Source: Conus ventricosus
Taxonomy: Eukaryota > Mollusca > Gastropoda > Neogastropoda > Conidae
Reading direction: 5' to 3'
Length of the DNA: 64,000 bases
NCBI GenBank assembly: GCA_018398815.1
Contig: CM031615.1
Span: 49,488,882 to 49,552,881 of the forward strand
Both the position numbers and the translations under genes were made by a program. This document shows, piece by piece, positions 1 to 11,106 of the stretch; the stretch's first letter is position 1; each line of letters begins with the position of its first letter. The notes under the pieces are model-generated. The model ran no database searches. It saw only the letters and a program-made list of their open reading frames with translations, and had not been told where the DNA came from.

Positions 1-334
1 CACCTGATGCATCTGTCCGCAACAAAAATGGTTTGGACATATCTGGTAGCTTCAAGATGGGACGGGAACCTAGTCTTTCCAACACCGTCTGCAGTGCTTG
101 CTCTGCAGCGTCTGACCACTCGACCACTGCCGGTTTCCCTGCCTTGACCAAATCACTGAGGACTCGTGATTGCTGCGAAATTTGGAACAAACTCCCTATA
201 GAACCGAATAAAACCTAGCAGACTCCTGACTTCTGTTTTGGTCTTTGGTCTCTCTGAATTCATCATCTTCTCCACCTTTCCCCTTTCTGGTTGCTTTGTG
301 TCGCCTCCGACAACAAAACCTAGGAACTCCTACG
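1..334 (-). pseudogene. A1 RT connection and start of RNase H (partial)
   Basis: Minus-strand remnant of the RT C-terminal part, including the LGF.GFYREF-type segment after the palm, running into the RNase H start. The YXDD-type palm motif is absent because of the upstream deletion. The piece matches A2 bases about 41551-41880. Reading frame is disturbed. The edge of the window cuts the RNase H domain. Confidence 0.8.
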
Positions 335-1038
335 TCTAGCCCTTCATACAGTGACACATCCCTGTATGACTCTTCTGGAAACGTAGGCAACAAAATCTCA
401 CCTTCTTCTGCTGGGTCTCTTTCGCCTCATCAATGATTGCTGCTGTGCCTATGTGCTGAGTCTCACGCTGAATATATTTGCGGAGAAAATTCGCATGGAA
501 AAGTTTTAGTTCCCCATTCACATCAATTCGGTAATCCCGATCGACCTTTTCAGTGATGGTGAATGGTCCTTTCCAATGCATCAGCAGCTTGTTGTGACCC
601 GTGGGAAGCAGTACCAGGACTTGATCTCCCGCCTTGAGGGATTGCTTCCTCACCTTCCTGTCATATTGCTTCTTCTGAACGACCCTAGCCTTCTGCAAAC
701 TTTCCTTTGCAACCTTACATGTCTCATACCTGTGCCCACCTTTGGAACAGGGCGCGATTGGGCCAATCAGATCAACAGCCACTCTCCTGAACGGTGTGTC
801 AATTAAAGGGGATGTTTAAGAGGAGCCTTCCTCTTCACCCCTCTTGTGGCTGACCTTTGACACACGTCACATGACATGCAGAAACGCTTGATGTCTGCCA
901 TTGCTCCTGGCCAATGAAAATCATCGAAGATTCGTCAGCTGTTTTGCTGGTGCCGAGATGACCCGCCATGAGCGACTCGTGACCCACTGACATGACAGTG
1001 TCACGATAACCTGCTGGTACCTCTAACTGAGTGGTCAC
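335..1038 (-). pseudogene. A1 integrase: zinc-binding and C-terminal modules, core deleted
   Basis: The H2C2 zinc-binding module is seen at about 835-1038 (GHESLMAGHLG and a nearby Cys pair in a shifted frame). The C-terminal module lies at about 440-727, with the GPY/F-type motif WKGPFTI followed by FHANFLRKYI. The DDE catalytic core between them is missing. The junction near 727 joins sequences that lie about 510 bp apart in A2. Without the core no strand-transfer activity is possible. Confidence 0.85.
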
Positions 1039-1372
1039 CTTACCTGTCTTCCCCTTGTGAACACTCGGTACAACAGCCCGCCTTTCACAAGAAATTCTGT
1101 CTCACCTCCTCTAACCTCCTGTTTCTCTCCACCTCTTGCCAACTCCCAAGACTTCACGAGCGAAGGGTCTTGTTCCTGCGCTGCCCTAAACTCATCAGGC
1201 GACACATCTATGCCTGACTTCCTTGCCGGAACGACTAACGGTTTATCAACCTTTTCCTCCTTCTTGCTCCTTGTTTGAACTGCTGCCCCTGTAGCAGTCA
1301 ACAACTCAGGATCCCCTGGATCCCTTGCACCTGGAATATTTCCAATGATCAAATCGTGAAGGGGTTTCTCCA

Positions 1373-1780
1373 TCACCAACGCAGACAACTCGCCTGAGAA
1401 GTAAGGGTACGTACTTCTATCTTAGCAACTGGAAACTCCCTCACAGTGCCATCGATTAGAGTACAGGTCTGGATTTGCCCTGTCAAATCCCCTTTCTCGA
1501 CCAGCGTTGTTCGTACTACCCCGCATGAACAACCAGTGTCTCGTAACACTTTCACCCTCTGCTGGCCAATCCACCCTTCTTCCACTGGTAACGAACCACT
1601 CAGCCTAGTGCCCTCCATCCCTGACACTGACTGCTGTCCAGTGCTAGCCATAGGCTGCACTCCACCCTCTTCCGATTGGATCCCTTTTGGTTCCACTGCA
1701 GGTCGTTTCCCTTGACGACCCTTATCCACCTCTTGCAAGGCTGCTGCCTTCTGGAACCCCATGCGACAATCCCTCGCCAC
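1373..1780 (-). pseudogene. A1 aspartic protease region
   Basis: Minus-strand frame with the retroviral-type protease motif LRDTGCS (catalytic Asp in DTG) followed by a stretch corresponding to the flap and second half. It sits directly after the Gag zinc knuckle and before the integrase zinc module, the same order as A2. A short linker frame (1035-1388) follows. The copy is frameshifted relative to gag. Confidence 0.85.
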
Positions 1781-2782
1781 ATGTCCCTTCTTGTGACAAA
1801 TGAAACACCTAATGTCCCTTTGCCCTTCCTTCTGCCCCCCACTGGGTTTGCAGACTTTGCAGAAAACTCCCCTAGTCTCCTTGCACTCTTCTCACCTGTG
1901 CCTGGCACCTGTTTTCTCCTGCACCTTAGTGCCCAAACGTGCCTCTCTATACACCTCTGCGAACTTCAACAACTCTCCTGCTGTCTCTGGCTGTCTCTCT
2001 TTCAAATGTATGGTTAACTCAGGGCCGCAACCTGACAAAATCTGTTCTTTCATAACTAGCTCTTTCAATTCAGCGAACTCCTTCTTCGTACCACTCAACT
2101 CTAGCCATTTATCAAAATAGCGATCCAAACGTGCACCAAACTGAGTGTACGTTTCACCTGCTTGTAATTTAGCTGAACGAAATTTCTTCCTGAACCCCTC
2201 CTCTGTGAGGTCAAATCCTTTCATCAACGATTCTTCACAGCGCTGAAATCAGACTGTTGTTCTGCTGGTAACGCAGTGAAAATCTGTAATGCCTTACCCG
2301 TCAGTAACGCTGACAAAATGACTGCCCACTCTTCTGAAGGCCAACCCTGACTGGTCGCAAACGTTTCGAAACGACTGATGTATGCGTCAATCGAATCGGT
2401 CCCTTCCGAGAATTTGGCAACTTGGGTCGGGGGCATAGCTGCGCACAGAGTCACTGGAAACTGAACTCCCCATCCTCGGTGGTCTCCCTTTGTATTCTCA
2501 CTTTCTCTAACTCTAATTGAACCTTTAGTCTTTCTGTTTCCTGCGTTTCCCTAGCTTTAATCCTTTCTGTTTCCTGCTTCATTCTTTCTGTTTCCTGCGT
2601 CTCGCCAGCTTTTAATCTTTCCTGCTCTGCTATTTCTACAGCGACACGTCGTCTTTCTGCTCGCTCATCCCTTTCCATCTTTTGCTGGTTTTCAACGAAT
2701 GCTCGCAACTCTTCTCCCGAATAGCCTAAATCATGAGCGACGCTCACAAGTTGTTCAATAGGGTGTTCTTTTCTTCCGCCAT
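1600..2782 (-). pseudogene. A1 gag with SCAN-like capsid segment and CCHC knuckle
   Basis: Gag of A1 in at least three frames. The presumed ATG (minus strand, 2780-2782) is followed within a few codons by a frameshift relative to the body. An N-terminal coiled-coil rich in Glu, Lys, Arg and Thr repeats (ETQETERMK type) covers about 2460-2690. A capsid segment covers about 1892-2454, with FRSAKLQAGETYTQF and later MKEQILSG and RQPETAGELLKFAEVY, resembling a SCAN fold. A CCHC zinc knuckle lies near 1760-1810. The frame breaks imply a dead copy. Confidence 0.85.
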
Positions 2783-3172
2783 TATATCTTCTTTTTTTTT
2801 TTTTTTTTTTTTTTTTTTGAAACAAGATTTACTACTACGACAGCCAAACTGGTGGTTACCGACACGAGTGACGTAATAGCACAATCCTATGAATGATAAT
2901 ATTAGCTTGGGACAACGTAATTAGTTTTTATAAGACGCCCAGCGCCTGACCCAACTATGAGAGCGAATTATAGGCAATCTGTGCGAAATGAGTACTCTGG
3001 GGCTGAAATGCCAAGCCTAGTATTAACTATCTTGGAAGCAATGCCAAGCCTAGTATTTAACTATCTTGGGAACATACAGTAAGACAACCCCTTGTCTTAG
3101 GATTACAATACTTGAATCCCACCCAGCTTCCTCTCTGAGAAGTTGAACAATTATAATAAATGGGCCAGAATA

Positions 3173-3189
3173 TCCTGGCAGGCTCGCCA
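3173..3189 (-). promoter_or_regulatory. A1 primer binding site (tRNA-Arg type)
   Basis: Minus-strand TGGCGAGCCTGCCAGGA lies 6 nt inside the LTR end. From recall, it is complementary at 16 of 17 positions to the 3' end of eukaryotic tRNA-Arg(ACG). The same PBS occurs in A2. Confidence 0.65.
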
Positions 3190-3195
3190 ATAAAT

Positions 3196-4518
3196 TGTCA
3201 ACCTCGGGTGATGTCGATGGAGGAAGGACTAGCGCACAGCCCAAACACACTCACAGCTTGCTTACAATCTCATTCATATATCATGCATTCGTCACATCAA
3301 ACCACTAGTAAAGTCTATAACTTTACTACACATGATCATAGAACGAAACATCAATGCATATGGAATCAAACAAAATAAAACATTCTCTCTTTCCTGAACT
3401 TCACAAAATCATTTATCTAAAACATCATTAACTAACCCGGGTATAAATAGATTTCTACTTTACCTGGCCAGGTGATCTTAACTATTCACGAATCACTGTC
3501 TTTTTCTTTTCCTTTTTTTTCTTTTCACTGTCACTTTCACAACACGACATAACTGCTGGCACTGGTGTTGGTCTGCTTGCACCGGTCAAGCTGGACTGCT
3601 GGCACCGGTCAGGCTGGACTGCTGGCGTTGGTCAGGTTGGACTGCCGATGAAAGTGCGCTGGCCAAGTATGAGGTCGAACCCCCGGTTCAGATGGAACAG
3701 TGACTATCAACATCGATCTGTTCTCCTTTCTTTCTTCCTGCATTAACGCATTGCACTCTCTCTCTCTCTCCTAGTCTGCTCTATAAATGGACATGGTTGC
3801 TTTTCTTTTCCTTTTCTTTTCTTTCTTTTTCTCTTCATTAGTTAGCAACTCTCTCTTTCCACATCTCTCTTTAGTCCTCCCTTTGCAGACTATATCTGGT
3901 GCTAATGCTCAAACTTCACTCCTCTCATCTCTCTGCCTTTCTCCTGCAGAGACTACACCCCAGAACCTCTCTCTCTCTCTCTGTCTCTCTGTTCGTTCTC
4001 CCCCTCGTTCTGCCGTTCTCTCCCTCTCACATCCTTCTTATTCCGTTCCGATCTGTCCAAAAAGGGCGAGTACCATTGGTCAGTATTTTTACCCCTGATA
4101 CCCGAAGTTATCTCCCTTTAATTCCATTGGATATTCAAATCATGACAGTCACGCCTGCACGCCTTACTCTCTGTGTGGTCAATTGGTCATTTAATTGATT
4201 AGCTAGATTTCACCCCCACCACACACTACCTCTCCCTCTCCCTTTCCTGCTTTAACCTGCGACGTCCGACTAACAATGGCGCTGGTTCCACAAATTGGCT
4301 AGATGAGTCTGGTAGGCGCCACGACGTCTGACCAAACCTACCGAGACCTGTCGGTCCAGCCACTCAGACTGTCTGCTGTCTCCCCGCTGTGCTAAATTGG
4401 CTGGATGCGACGCATGGAGCCGTCTTCGTGGCGCCAAGATGTCTGCGTTTGGACTTATGTCCAGTTGAAGTGGCCGGCGACGGACCACACTTTGGTTGTG
4501 TTGAATTTGACCGTGACA
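3196..4518 (-). repeat. A1 5' LTR
   Basis: 1,323-bp LTR bounded by the inverted ends TGTCA and TGACA (minus strand 4518 to 3196). It is homologous over its length to the two LTRs of A2, with a more diverged U3. CT/GA-rich and poly-pyrimidine tracts lie at 3755-3860 and 3960-4030. Confidence 0.88.
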
Positions 4519-6242
4519 CTCACATGCAAGGAGAGAACCGGCAAGGAAGAAGACAAAGTTTGAAGAGGGAAATTATGCTGGAATAAATTCGGACCTTGCA
4601 AAAGTAGACTGGGATGAATTACTCTCCAACAAATACAGTCGAAGAAACTTGGAAAACCATTAAGGAGAGATTCAGAAAGCAGTGGAGAAGCACATCCCGA
4701 CAGTGATGACATCTGGAAGAACAATCAAGAAATGGATGGACCCGAAAACACTGGACTCTGTTCGAAACAAGCACAAACTCTACTGGAAATGGAGAGAATC
4801 GCAAAACCCTCAGGAAGAACTAGAATACAGACGCGCAAATAACCAAGCCAGAAGAGCATGCCGTAAAGCGAAGAGAAGTAGAGAGAAAATGTAGCAGCCA
4901 ACTCAAAGAAAAACACAAAAGTCTTCTGGTCATACGTCAAGTCCAAAAACCAAATGCAGGTCAGGCATAGCAGATCTGAAGAAAGCAGATGGAACCAAAA
5001 CGACAACCGACAAAGAAAAGACAAATGTACTGAATGACTTTTTTCACAGCGTTTTCACCCACGAAAAAGTGGATAACCTACCAGCACCTCCAGAGTACAG
5101 CATTAAGGAACCACTTCAACAGGTGAACATCACTGAAGCGGATGTAAAAAAGGCACTTCAAAACCTGAAAACAAACAAGGCACCCGGACCTGACGGAATA
5201 CACCCCATGGTGTTGGCCAAGGCTGCAGACTCACTAGCACGTCCATTAGCACACCTGTTCCGTTTCACTTTGGACCATGGTGTAATACCAACTGACTGGA
5301 AAGAAGCCACAGTCACCCCTATTTACAAGGGGAAAGGAAGCCGACAGCAACCGGGCAACTACCGCCCTGTCAGCCTAACCTGTATCCTGTGCAAAGTAAT
5401 GGAGACACTTCTGAGGGAACAAATGATGAATCACCTGCAACGCAATGAGCTACTATGTAAGGAGCAACATGGGTTCGTCCAGGGGAAATCATGTGTGACA
5501 AATCTATTGGAAGCTCTTGACGACTGGACCAGACTCATCGACTCCCGGCAGCAGCATTGATGTTGTGTACATGGACTTCCAAAAAGCCTTCGACACCGTA
5601 CCGCACCATCGTCTGCTGAGCAAAGTCGAAGCCCATGGAATAAAAGGTCCAATACTCAACTGGATAACAGCCTTTCTTGGTGATCGAAAGCAACGAGTTA
5701 GAATCAATGGAACTTTCTCTGAGAGGCTGCAGTCACAAGCGGCATCCCCCAAGGTAGCGTGTTAGGACCAATCCTGTTTGTCATCTACATTAATGATCTG
5801 CCGAAACATTACAAAACACCGTCAAATTATTTGCAGATGACACAAAGTTATATGCCGCAAGCAGTGACCAAGAATCAACTGCATCACTCCAGCAGGACCT
5901 AGATAGCCTTCAGAAATGGTCGGACGATTGGCTTCTGAGATTCCACCCACAGAAATGTAAAGTGATGAAAATTGGCACACGGAAATCAGAAGCAACATAC
6001 CATATAAAATACACAGATGCTGAAACTGGAACCAGCAGGGAAATACCCCTGGCAGAAAGTGAGGTGGAAGTGGATCTCGGTGTTCATGTGGATAATGACC
6101 TCAAATTTAAGCAACACGTTGCCAACGTCACTTCAAGAGCAAACAGCGTAATTGGCGTTATCCGCAGAACCTTCGAGTTCTTGGACTGCAAGCTCTTCAT
6201 CCAGCTATACAAGACATTAGCAAGGCCTATCCTCGAGTATGG
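4519..6242 (+). pseudogene. Non-LTR retrotransposon N1, RT domain, 5' part
   Basis: Plus-strand reverse transcriptase of a Jockey/CR1-like LINE. Visible RT blocks in order: NKAPGPDGIHP (about 5180), NYRPVSLT (about 5360), QHGF (about 5467), MDFQKAFDTVPHH in a shifted frame (about 5571), [15 protein letters not shown] (about 5762) and the catalytic FADD (about 5830). At least three frameshifts separate these blocks, so the gene is dead. The coding sequence stops abruptly at 6242, where N2 is inserted, and resumes at about 7697. The 5' side abuts the LTR of A1; no endonuclease domain is visible in the window. Confidence 0.88.
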
Positions 6243-7696
6243 CAAATATGACTTCTTAAATAACGCCCAGCATGGTTTTAGACAGCGAAGGAGTTGTGAG
6301 ACTCAACTTATAACAACTCTCAATGATTTCAGTAACTGTCTTAACAACAGACAGCAAATAGATGCAATTTTATTAGACTTTTCTAAAGCCTTTGATAAGG
6401 TTGACCATGAGGGCCTGCTGCTTAAATTAGAACACATTGGCATTGGCGGTTCTTTGCTAAAATGGGCTAGATCATTCCTCGTTGGGAGAACGCAGAAAGT
6501 TGTTGTGGAAGGGTCGTCATCCCATTGTAAACCAGTCTTGTCAGGTGTACCACAGGGAACTGTTCTGGGGCCCTTGTTTTTCTTAATTTATATAAATGAC
6601 ATAAGTAGAAATCTCTCTCCTGGAACTACTATAAGGCTTTTTGCAGATGACAGTTTAGTATATAGAACAATCAGAAGCAAGAATGATACACGCATTCTAC
6701 AAGAAGATCTAAACGCGTTACAAGAGTGGGAAAGAACTTGGAAAATGGAATTTCATCCCCAAAAGTGCCAAGTGTTGCGTATATGTAACAAACGCTCACC
6801 AATTAGATCAGATTATTCTATCCATAATACTATTCTAAAAGAAACTAATGCTGCAAAATATTTAGGCGTGATTATAGATAGTCGTCTCAAATGGAAAGAA
6901 CATTACAATTTAGTATGTAAGAAAGCAAATAACATCTTAGCTTTCTTATACAGGAATATCAATGACTGCCCCCAAAAGGTTAAAGACGACTGCTACAAAA
7001 CACTGGTTAGACCAGTACTGGAATATGGTTGCTCAGTTTGGGATCCTTACCATCTAAAGGACATTGATAACCTCGAAAAGATTCAGAAGAGAGCAGCACG
7101 GTTCGTAACAGGGAACCACATCAAAGAAAAGGGGAATACTAGGAAGAACATGAGGAAATTAGAATGGAAACCCTTAGAAGAGAGAAGAGCTTTTATTAAA
7201 CTTAACACCTTTTTCAAAGGCAGAGCTAAAGTAATTGATATTCCAATGGAACAACTAGTATTGAATAAAAGTAGCACCAGGAGTGGCGGGCAATGTTATA
7301 CCATACCTGCATCAAATATTGACAGCCACTTACATTCTTTTTATCCCAGTTCTGTACGGCTGTGGAACTCACTGCCGGGTGCCATCAAGATTGCCACGGG
7401 TGCAATCTCATTCAAAAAACAGATTGATTCGACAGTTTTGAGATCTGCATATTGACGATTTTCTATTTTTACTTCCCCAGATATTTTACTAGACCCTATT
7501 ACCTGGGCCTGAATTTGGCCATTGCTTTTAACTTCTTGAATATCGAGTGCGACCCCTTGTTTCCAAATTTGCTCCAGGGGCCAACAGTCTGAGTCGCACT
7601 GTTTTATGTTATTTTATTTTACTTTTTAACATGCGCGCTGGTGACCTACTCGTTTTTGAGTGAACCAGTATTTTAGGAAGAAGAAGAAGAAGAAGA
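6243..7696 (+). mobile_element. Non-LTR retrotransposon N2 (5'-truncated) nested in N1
   Basis: A 5'-truncated LINE inserted into N1. It begins inside the RT at the QHGF block and keeps an open frame to the stop at 7453-7455. Motifs: LLDFSKAFDKVDH, SGVPQGTVLGPL, LFADDSLVY (catalytic Asp pair), KYLGVIID, then the thumb and C-terminal region ending in SVRLWNSLPG. The 3' UTR ends with a GAA-repeat tail (about 7677-7696). By chance the host N1 frame continues across the 5' junction, giving a 497-codon hybrid frame starting at 5962. The family resembles N3, and its 3' end recurs at 10348-10421. Confidence 0.88.
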
Positions 7697-8243
7697 AACT
7701 GTGTGGCACCCCGACATAAAACACTCTGCAAAGAATTAGAAGATGTGCAGCGCCGAGCCACAAAGTTGATCTCCTCAATCAGAGAACTACCATATTCAGA
7801 AAGACTAGAGCGACTTGACCTGCCCAGCCTGGAGCACCGACGTCTCAGAGGGGATATGATTGATACCTTTAAGTACGTCCATGGAATCTACAAGACCGTA
7901 AAACCTAAGCTGGAAACTCCCAAGGACGTAGGCACAAGAGGAAATGTGATGAAACTTTCCATGCACCATACTCACTGCGATACCAGGAAACATTTCTTCA
8001 GTGAAAGAGTCGCCAAAACATGGAACAGTCTCCCAGACGAAGTGGTCCTGGCACCTTCAGTAGAAGCGTTTAAGTGTAGGCTGGATGCTTGCTGGAGGAA
8101 GAAACCAGACCAGTACAACCCGTCTTGCCAATAAGCCACGCATGCAAAGTTATTAGTATGCTAGCCGTATAACCCACACGGATCGATGAACAGGACTTCA
8201 ATGAAGACCTCACACATCGTATAGTTCAAGTTCAAGTTCAAGT
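7697..8243 (+). pseudogene. N1 3' part (RT C-terminus, 3' UTR, tail)
   Basis: Resumption of N1 after N2. A frame of about 143 codons (7703-8134) carries the typical LINE C-terminal region, with LEDVQRRATKLI, LEHRRLRGDMI and KTWNSLPDEVV, ending at a stop near 8134. The 3' UTR ends in a short GTTCAA repeat tail at about 8224-8242, taken as the element's 3' terminus. Confidence 0.85.
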
Positions 8244-8838
8244 ATGACTGACCTGCATTACCACCTACTCCTGGAAACAGAGAAGAGCGGAGAAACTTGC
8301 TCTGCTTACCTGCCTTCTACAGACATACAAGATCTGTAACAAGCTTGTTGCAATTACCTCAAGAAAGTCAGTTGGTCACACTGACTAAGAAAAGTGAAGA
8401 AGTCAAGTAGCCTAAGACCCTTCAGAGGACTAATTAGGTTACCGTCTACCATCTTCCATCAACTGCAGAGGAAATAATCTCAATGTCTTCCCAAGTGGCG
8501 GATTCGATCACACCAGATCTACAGAACCCAGTATCATTCGACCGTTTCACACAATGTCTTCAGGAGCTTCGTACATTTTTTTTTTTAAAGAAAAAGAAGG
8601 AAAAGAAAAAGCCGTTGCCAAGACGTTTAAACATCTTTTTTCTAAACTTGCGCGCACGCATGTGTGTGTGTGTGTGTGTGTGTGCGCGCACATTTCTTCT
8701 TCTTCTTCTCTCCGTAAGGGCCGGGTTCATTTCTGAACGTAAGTGGCCCTGCGATGACGTATCGTTAATTCCGGCCGCGGAAGGTGCCTCCAGGAATCTA
8801 GGTTTGGGGGGGGGGGGGGGGGGGGGGGGGGGGCAATT
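8244..8838. repeat. Low-complexity stretch with GT repeat and poly-G
   Basis: No gene seen. Contains a GT microsatellite (about 8658-8686, flanked by GCGCGCAC on both sides, so partly palindromic) and a run of about 29 G at 8804-8833. Translations across this stretch are simple-sequence artefacts. Confidence 0.8.
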
Positions 8839-10347
8839 AAAACTATGTACAGGGCAGTAGGGAGGGTCACGGGGTGCCCACAAGTGGCTGCAGAGCCCTG
8901 CTGCCACCGAGTCGTGAGCGGAACATCTCCAGTGACGTTGCTGATGTCGTAGAGGTGGGGAGGCTGTTCCAGTCTGAGGTTGTCCTCGGGAAGGTGTTGT
9001 TTATTGCCTTGTGGAAATCCTGTTGTTGGTATAGCCTTGCTCCTCTTGTTCTTGGGTCAGAGTCCCTGATGTAGTTTGCAGGTGAGATTCCAACAAGATT
9101 GTGCTTGATCTTATACAGCATAATTAGTCTATTCTTTGTTCTTCTTTCTTCCAATGACTCCCATCCTAAGGTGTTGAGCATGTTGGTGACAATGCCGGGT
9201 GTTCTTTCAAAGTAGTTGTTGTGGGTGTATCTGGCTGCTCGTCTTTGGACAGCTTCGAGTGATTTCTTGTCCTTCTCTTCATATGGATCCCACACAGTTG
9301 ACGCATATTCTAATGTGGGGCGCACCATGGTGGTGTAGGTTGCCGCTTTAACTTTTGTTGTACATTCTTTAAAGTTGCGCCTCAGGAAGCCCACTGTTTT
9401 GTTTCCTTTTGCGGTGATGTTTTTGATGTGGCTGGTCCATGTTAGGTCATCTGATATGGTAACTCCCAGGTATTTGCTTTCTTTGGTCGTCTCTAGAGCC
9501 TGTCTATGGAGGTAGTAGTCGGACACTAGCGGTGGTTTATTCTTGTCTGCTAGGATGCGGATGATGTTGCATTTACTGGGGTTAAAGTTCATTTGCCACA
9601 TTTCTTCCCAGCCTTCAAGTGCGTCCAGGTCTTTTTGGAGTAGTCTCTGGTCTTGGATTCCTTTCATTTGCTTATAAAGAAGGCTGTCGTCTGCGAAAAG
9701 TTTGACTTTTGCGTGTTTCACAACATCAGGAAGGTCGTTGATGTACAATAGGAAAAGTAGCGGTCCAAGAACAGTGCCTTGGGGTACTCCTGATGTTACT
9801 GGGGTGGTAGATGAGTATACACCCTCAAGCGCTACTTTTTGTGTTCTCCCTGTCAAAAACGATTTGATCCACTTATGTGTGTTTCCTCTAACTCCGTAGG
9901 CCTCAAGTTTGTGCATGAGTCGCTGATGTGGCACCTTGTCGAAGGCCTTGCTGAAATCTAACAAGATTGCGTCTGTTTGGCCTTTAGCAGCAAGGTTTTT
10001 TGCGATGTCGTGGACGGTCTCTAAAAGTTGGGTTTCGCATGACCTGGATTTTCTGAATCCATGCTGTACGTCTGTGAGGATGTTGAAGCTGTCAAGGTGT
10101 TGCATGACGCTGCTATGTATGATGTGCTCGAGGAGCTTGCACGTTATTGACGTGAGGGACACAGGCCTGTAGTTTGCTGGCTGGTGGCGATCTCCCTTTT
10201 TGAAGATCGGCACTACTAGGGCGTCCTTCCAGTCCTGTGGTACTTTTCCTTCGTCGAGTGACATTTGGAATAGTTCTGTCAGCACTGGTGCAAGCTCCTC
10301 CGCACCATTCTTCAGGATAAAGGCTGGGATGTTGTCTGGTCCTATTC
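8839..10347 (-). mobile_element. Non-LTR retrotransposon N3, RT intact over about 490 codons, 5'-truncated
   Basis: Minus-strand LINE RT with an uninterrupted frame from the truncation near 10347 to the stop at 8867. Blocks in order: GPDNIPAFILKNG, NYRPVSLTSITCK, QHGFRKSRSCETQL, LLDFSKAFDKVPH, SGVPQGTVLGPLLFL, LFADDSLLY (catalytic Asp pair), SKYLGVTI, EYASTVWDPY, and a C-terminal SDWNSLP. The frame has no stops, so this copy is young or under little decay. The N-terminal endonuclease half is absent. The start is artificial, because the element is truncated exactly where a plus-strand N2-type tail begins. Same clade as N2 (Jockey/CR1-like). Confidence 0.9.
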
Positions 10348-10421
10348 ATATGTTATTATTATTGCGCGCTGGTGACCTCATTTTTGAGTGAACCAGCTTT
10401 TTAGGAAGAGAAGAAGAAAAA
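10348..10421 (+). repeat. 3' tail fragment of an N2-type LINE
   Basis: About 70 bp matching the N2 3' end (GCGCGCTGGTGACCT and TTTTGAGTGAACCAG followed by GAA-rich tail). It abuts N3 in head-to-tail opposition. Either a severely truncated insertion or part of a rearrangement. Confidence 0.7.
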
Positions 10422-10702
10422 CAAACGAGCAGAAATTCCGTTTGCCTTTTGTGCGAAGGTAGAAAAGTGGCGATCTTGAGGAGAATTACGTTTGTTTGCG
10501 GTTAAAAACATTTTGTCCCACAGGCCATGCCACATGGGAATAAATTCGTCATGCCGAAAAGCAGACTATTTGAAGATAGGGTAGACATTCAGAATAGTGA
10601 TCTGGCACCGTAGACGACGATACTTCACTTTGGCATGAGTTGTATGTCTTTCTGCATCAAGATTGTTGAATGCTTGTAAGCCTTTATGTTTATGCAGATT
10701 AA
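10422..10702. other. Unassigned spacer
   Basis: No coding or repeat signature recognised. Confidence 0.5.
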
Positions 10703-11027
10703 GGGGCCGATAGCTCAGTTGGTAGAGCGCCGGACTCGTGATCCTGGGGTTGCGGGTTCGAATTTCGGTATAGGGGGATTTTTCCCTCGGAGTTAACATT
10801 GGTTCTGACTCCATCCCCCCAATAGTCGTTCGGATGGGACTATAAACCGAGGTCTAGTCTGTGTCACATGCACTAAAGACCATACACGGACTCTAAAGAT
10901 CCCGATGCTCATGTCCTAAGACGGGTGAGTACCGGCTACACGAAAATACACAATGCATACACAATGATGTTAATAATGGTCAACCTGATGACCGCTGAAC
11001 ATTACTGGAAGAAGAAGAAGAAGATGG
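10703..11027 (+). mobile_element. tRNA-derived SINE, family S1 (copy a)
   Basis: tRNA-like head with A box TAGCTCAGTTGGTAGAG and B box GGTTCGAAT (pol III internal promoter), followed by a SINE body (GTTAACATTGGTTCTGACTCC, GACTATAAACCGAGG) and a GAA-repeat tail. Same family as copies at 20440-20888, 31723-32159 and 47429-47958, though the 3' half of this copy diverges. Not a functional tRNA gene: the 3' acceptor half does not pair with the 5' end. Confidence 0.88.
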
Positions 11028-11106
11028 TCGTAGCTCTGTTCAAAAGTGTAATCTAGACTCGGACAGACATGCAGTTTACTCGACTTCATATCTGGGGTCG
11101 CTTTTG

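Larger units (their letters stand above)
1..4518 (-). mobile_element. Ty3/gypsy element A1 (Gmr1-type order), internally deleted, partial
   Basis: LTR retrotransposon read on the minus strand from its 5' LTR (3196-4518) through PBS, gag, protease, integrase and RT-RNase H. It runs off the window just after the first catalytic Asp of RNase H (LLRTDASG near base 15), so the 3' LTR is not visible. Compared with copy A2 it lacks the integrase catalytic core (junction near 727) and most of the RT palm (junction near 334). It therefore cannot encode its own replication enzymes. gag and pol also carry frameshifts. Its outer LTR end abuts LINE N1 sequence at 4518/4519, so it probably inserted into N1. 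The U3 part of the LTR differs noticeably from A2, suggesting a separate subfamily. Confidence 0.9.

Noticed and set aside
10703..10775. tRNA gene
   Set aside because: A and B boxes are present, but the acceptor ends do not pair and the same head recurs fused to a conserved SINE body. Same for heads near 20888, 31730, 43940, 47958 and 62860.
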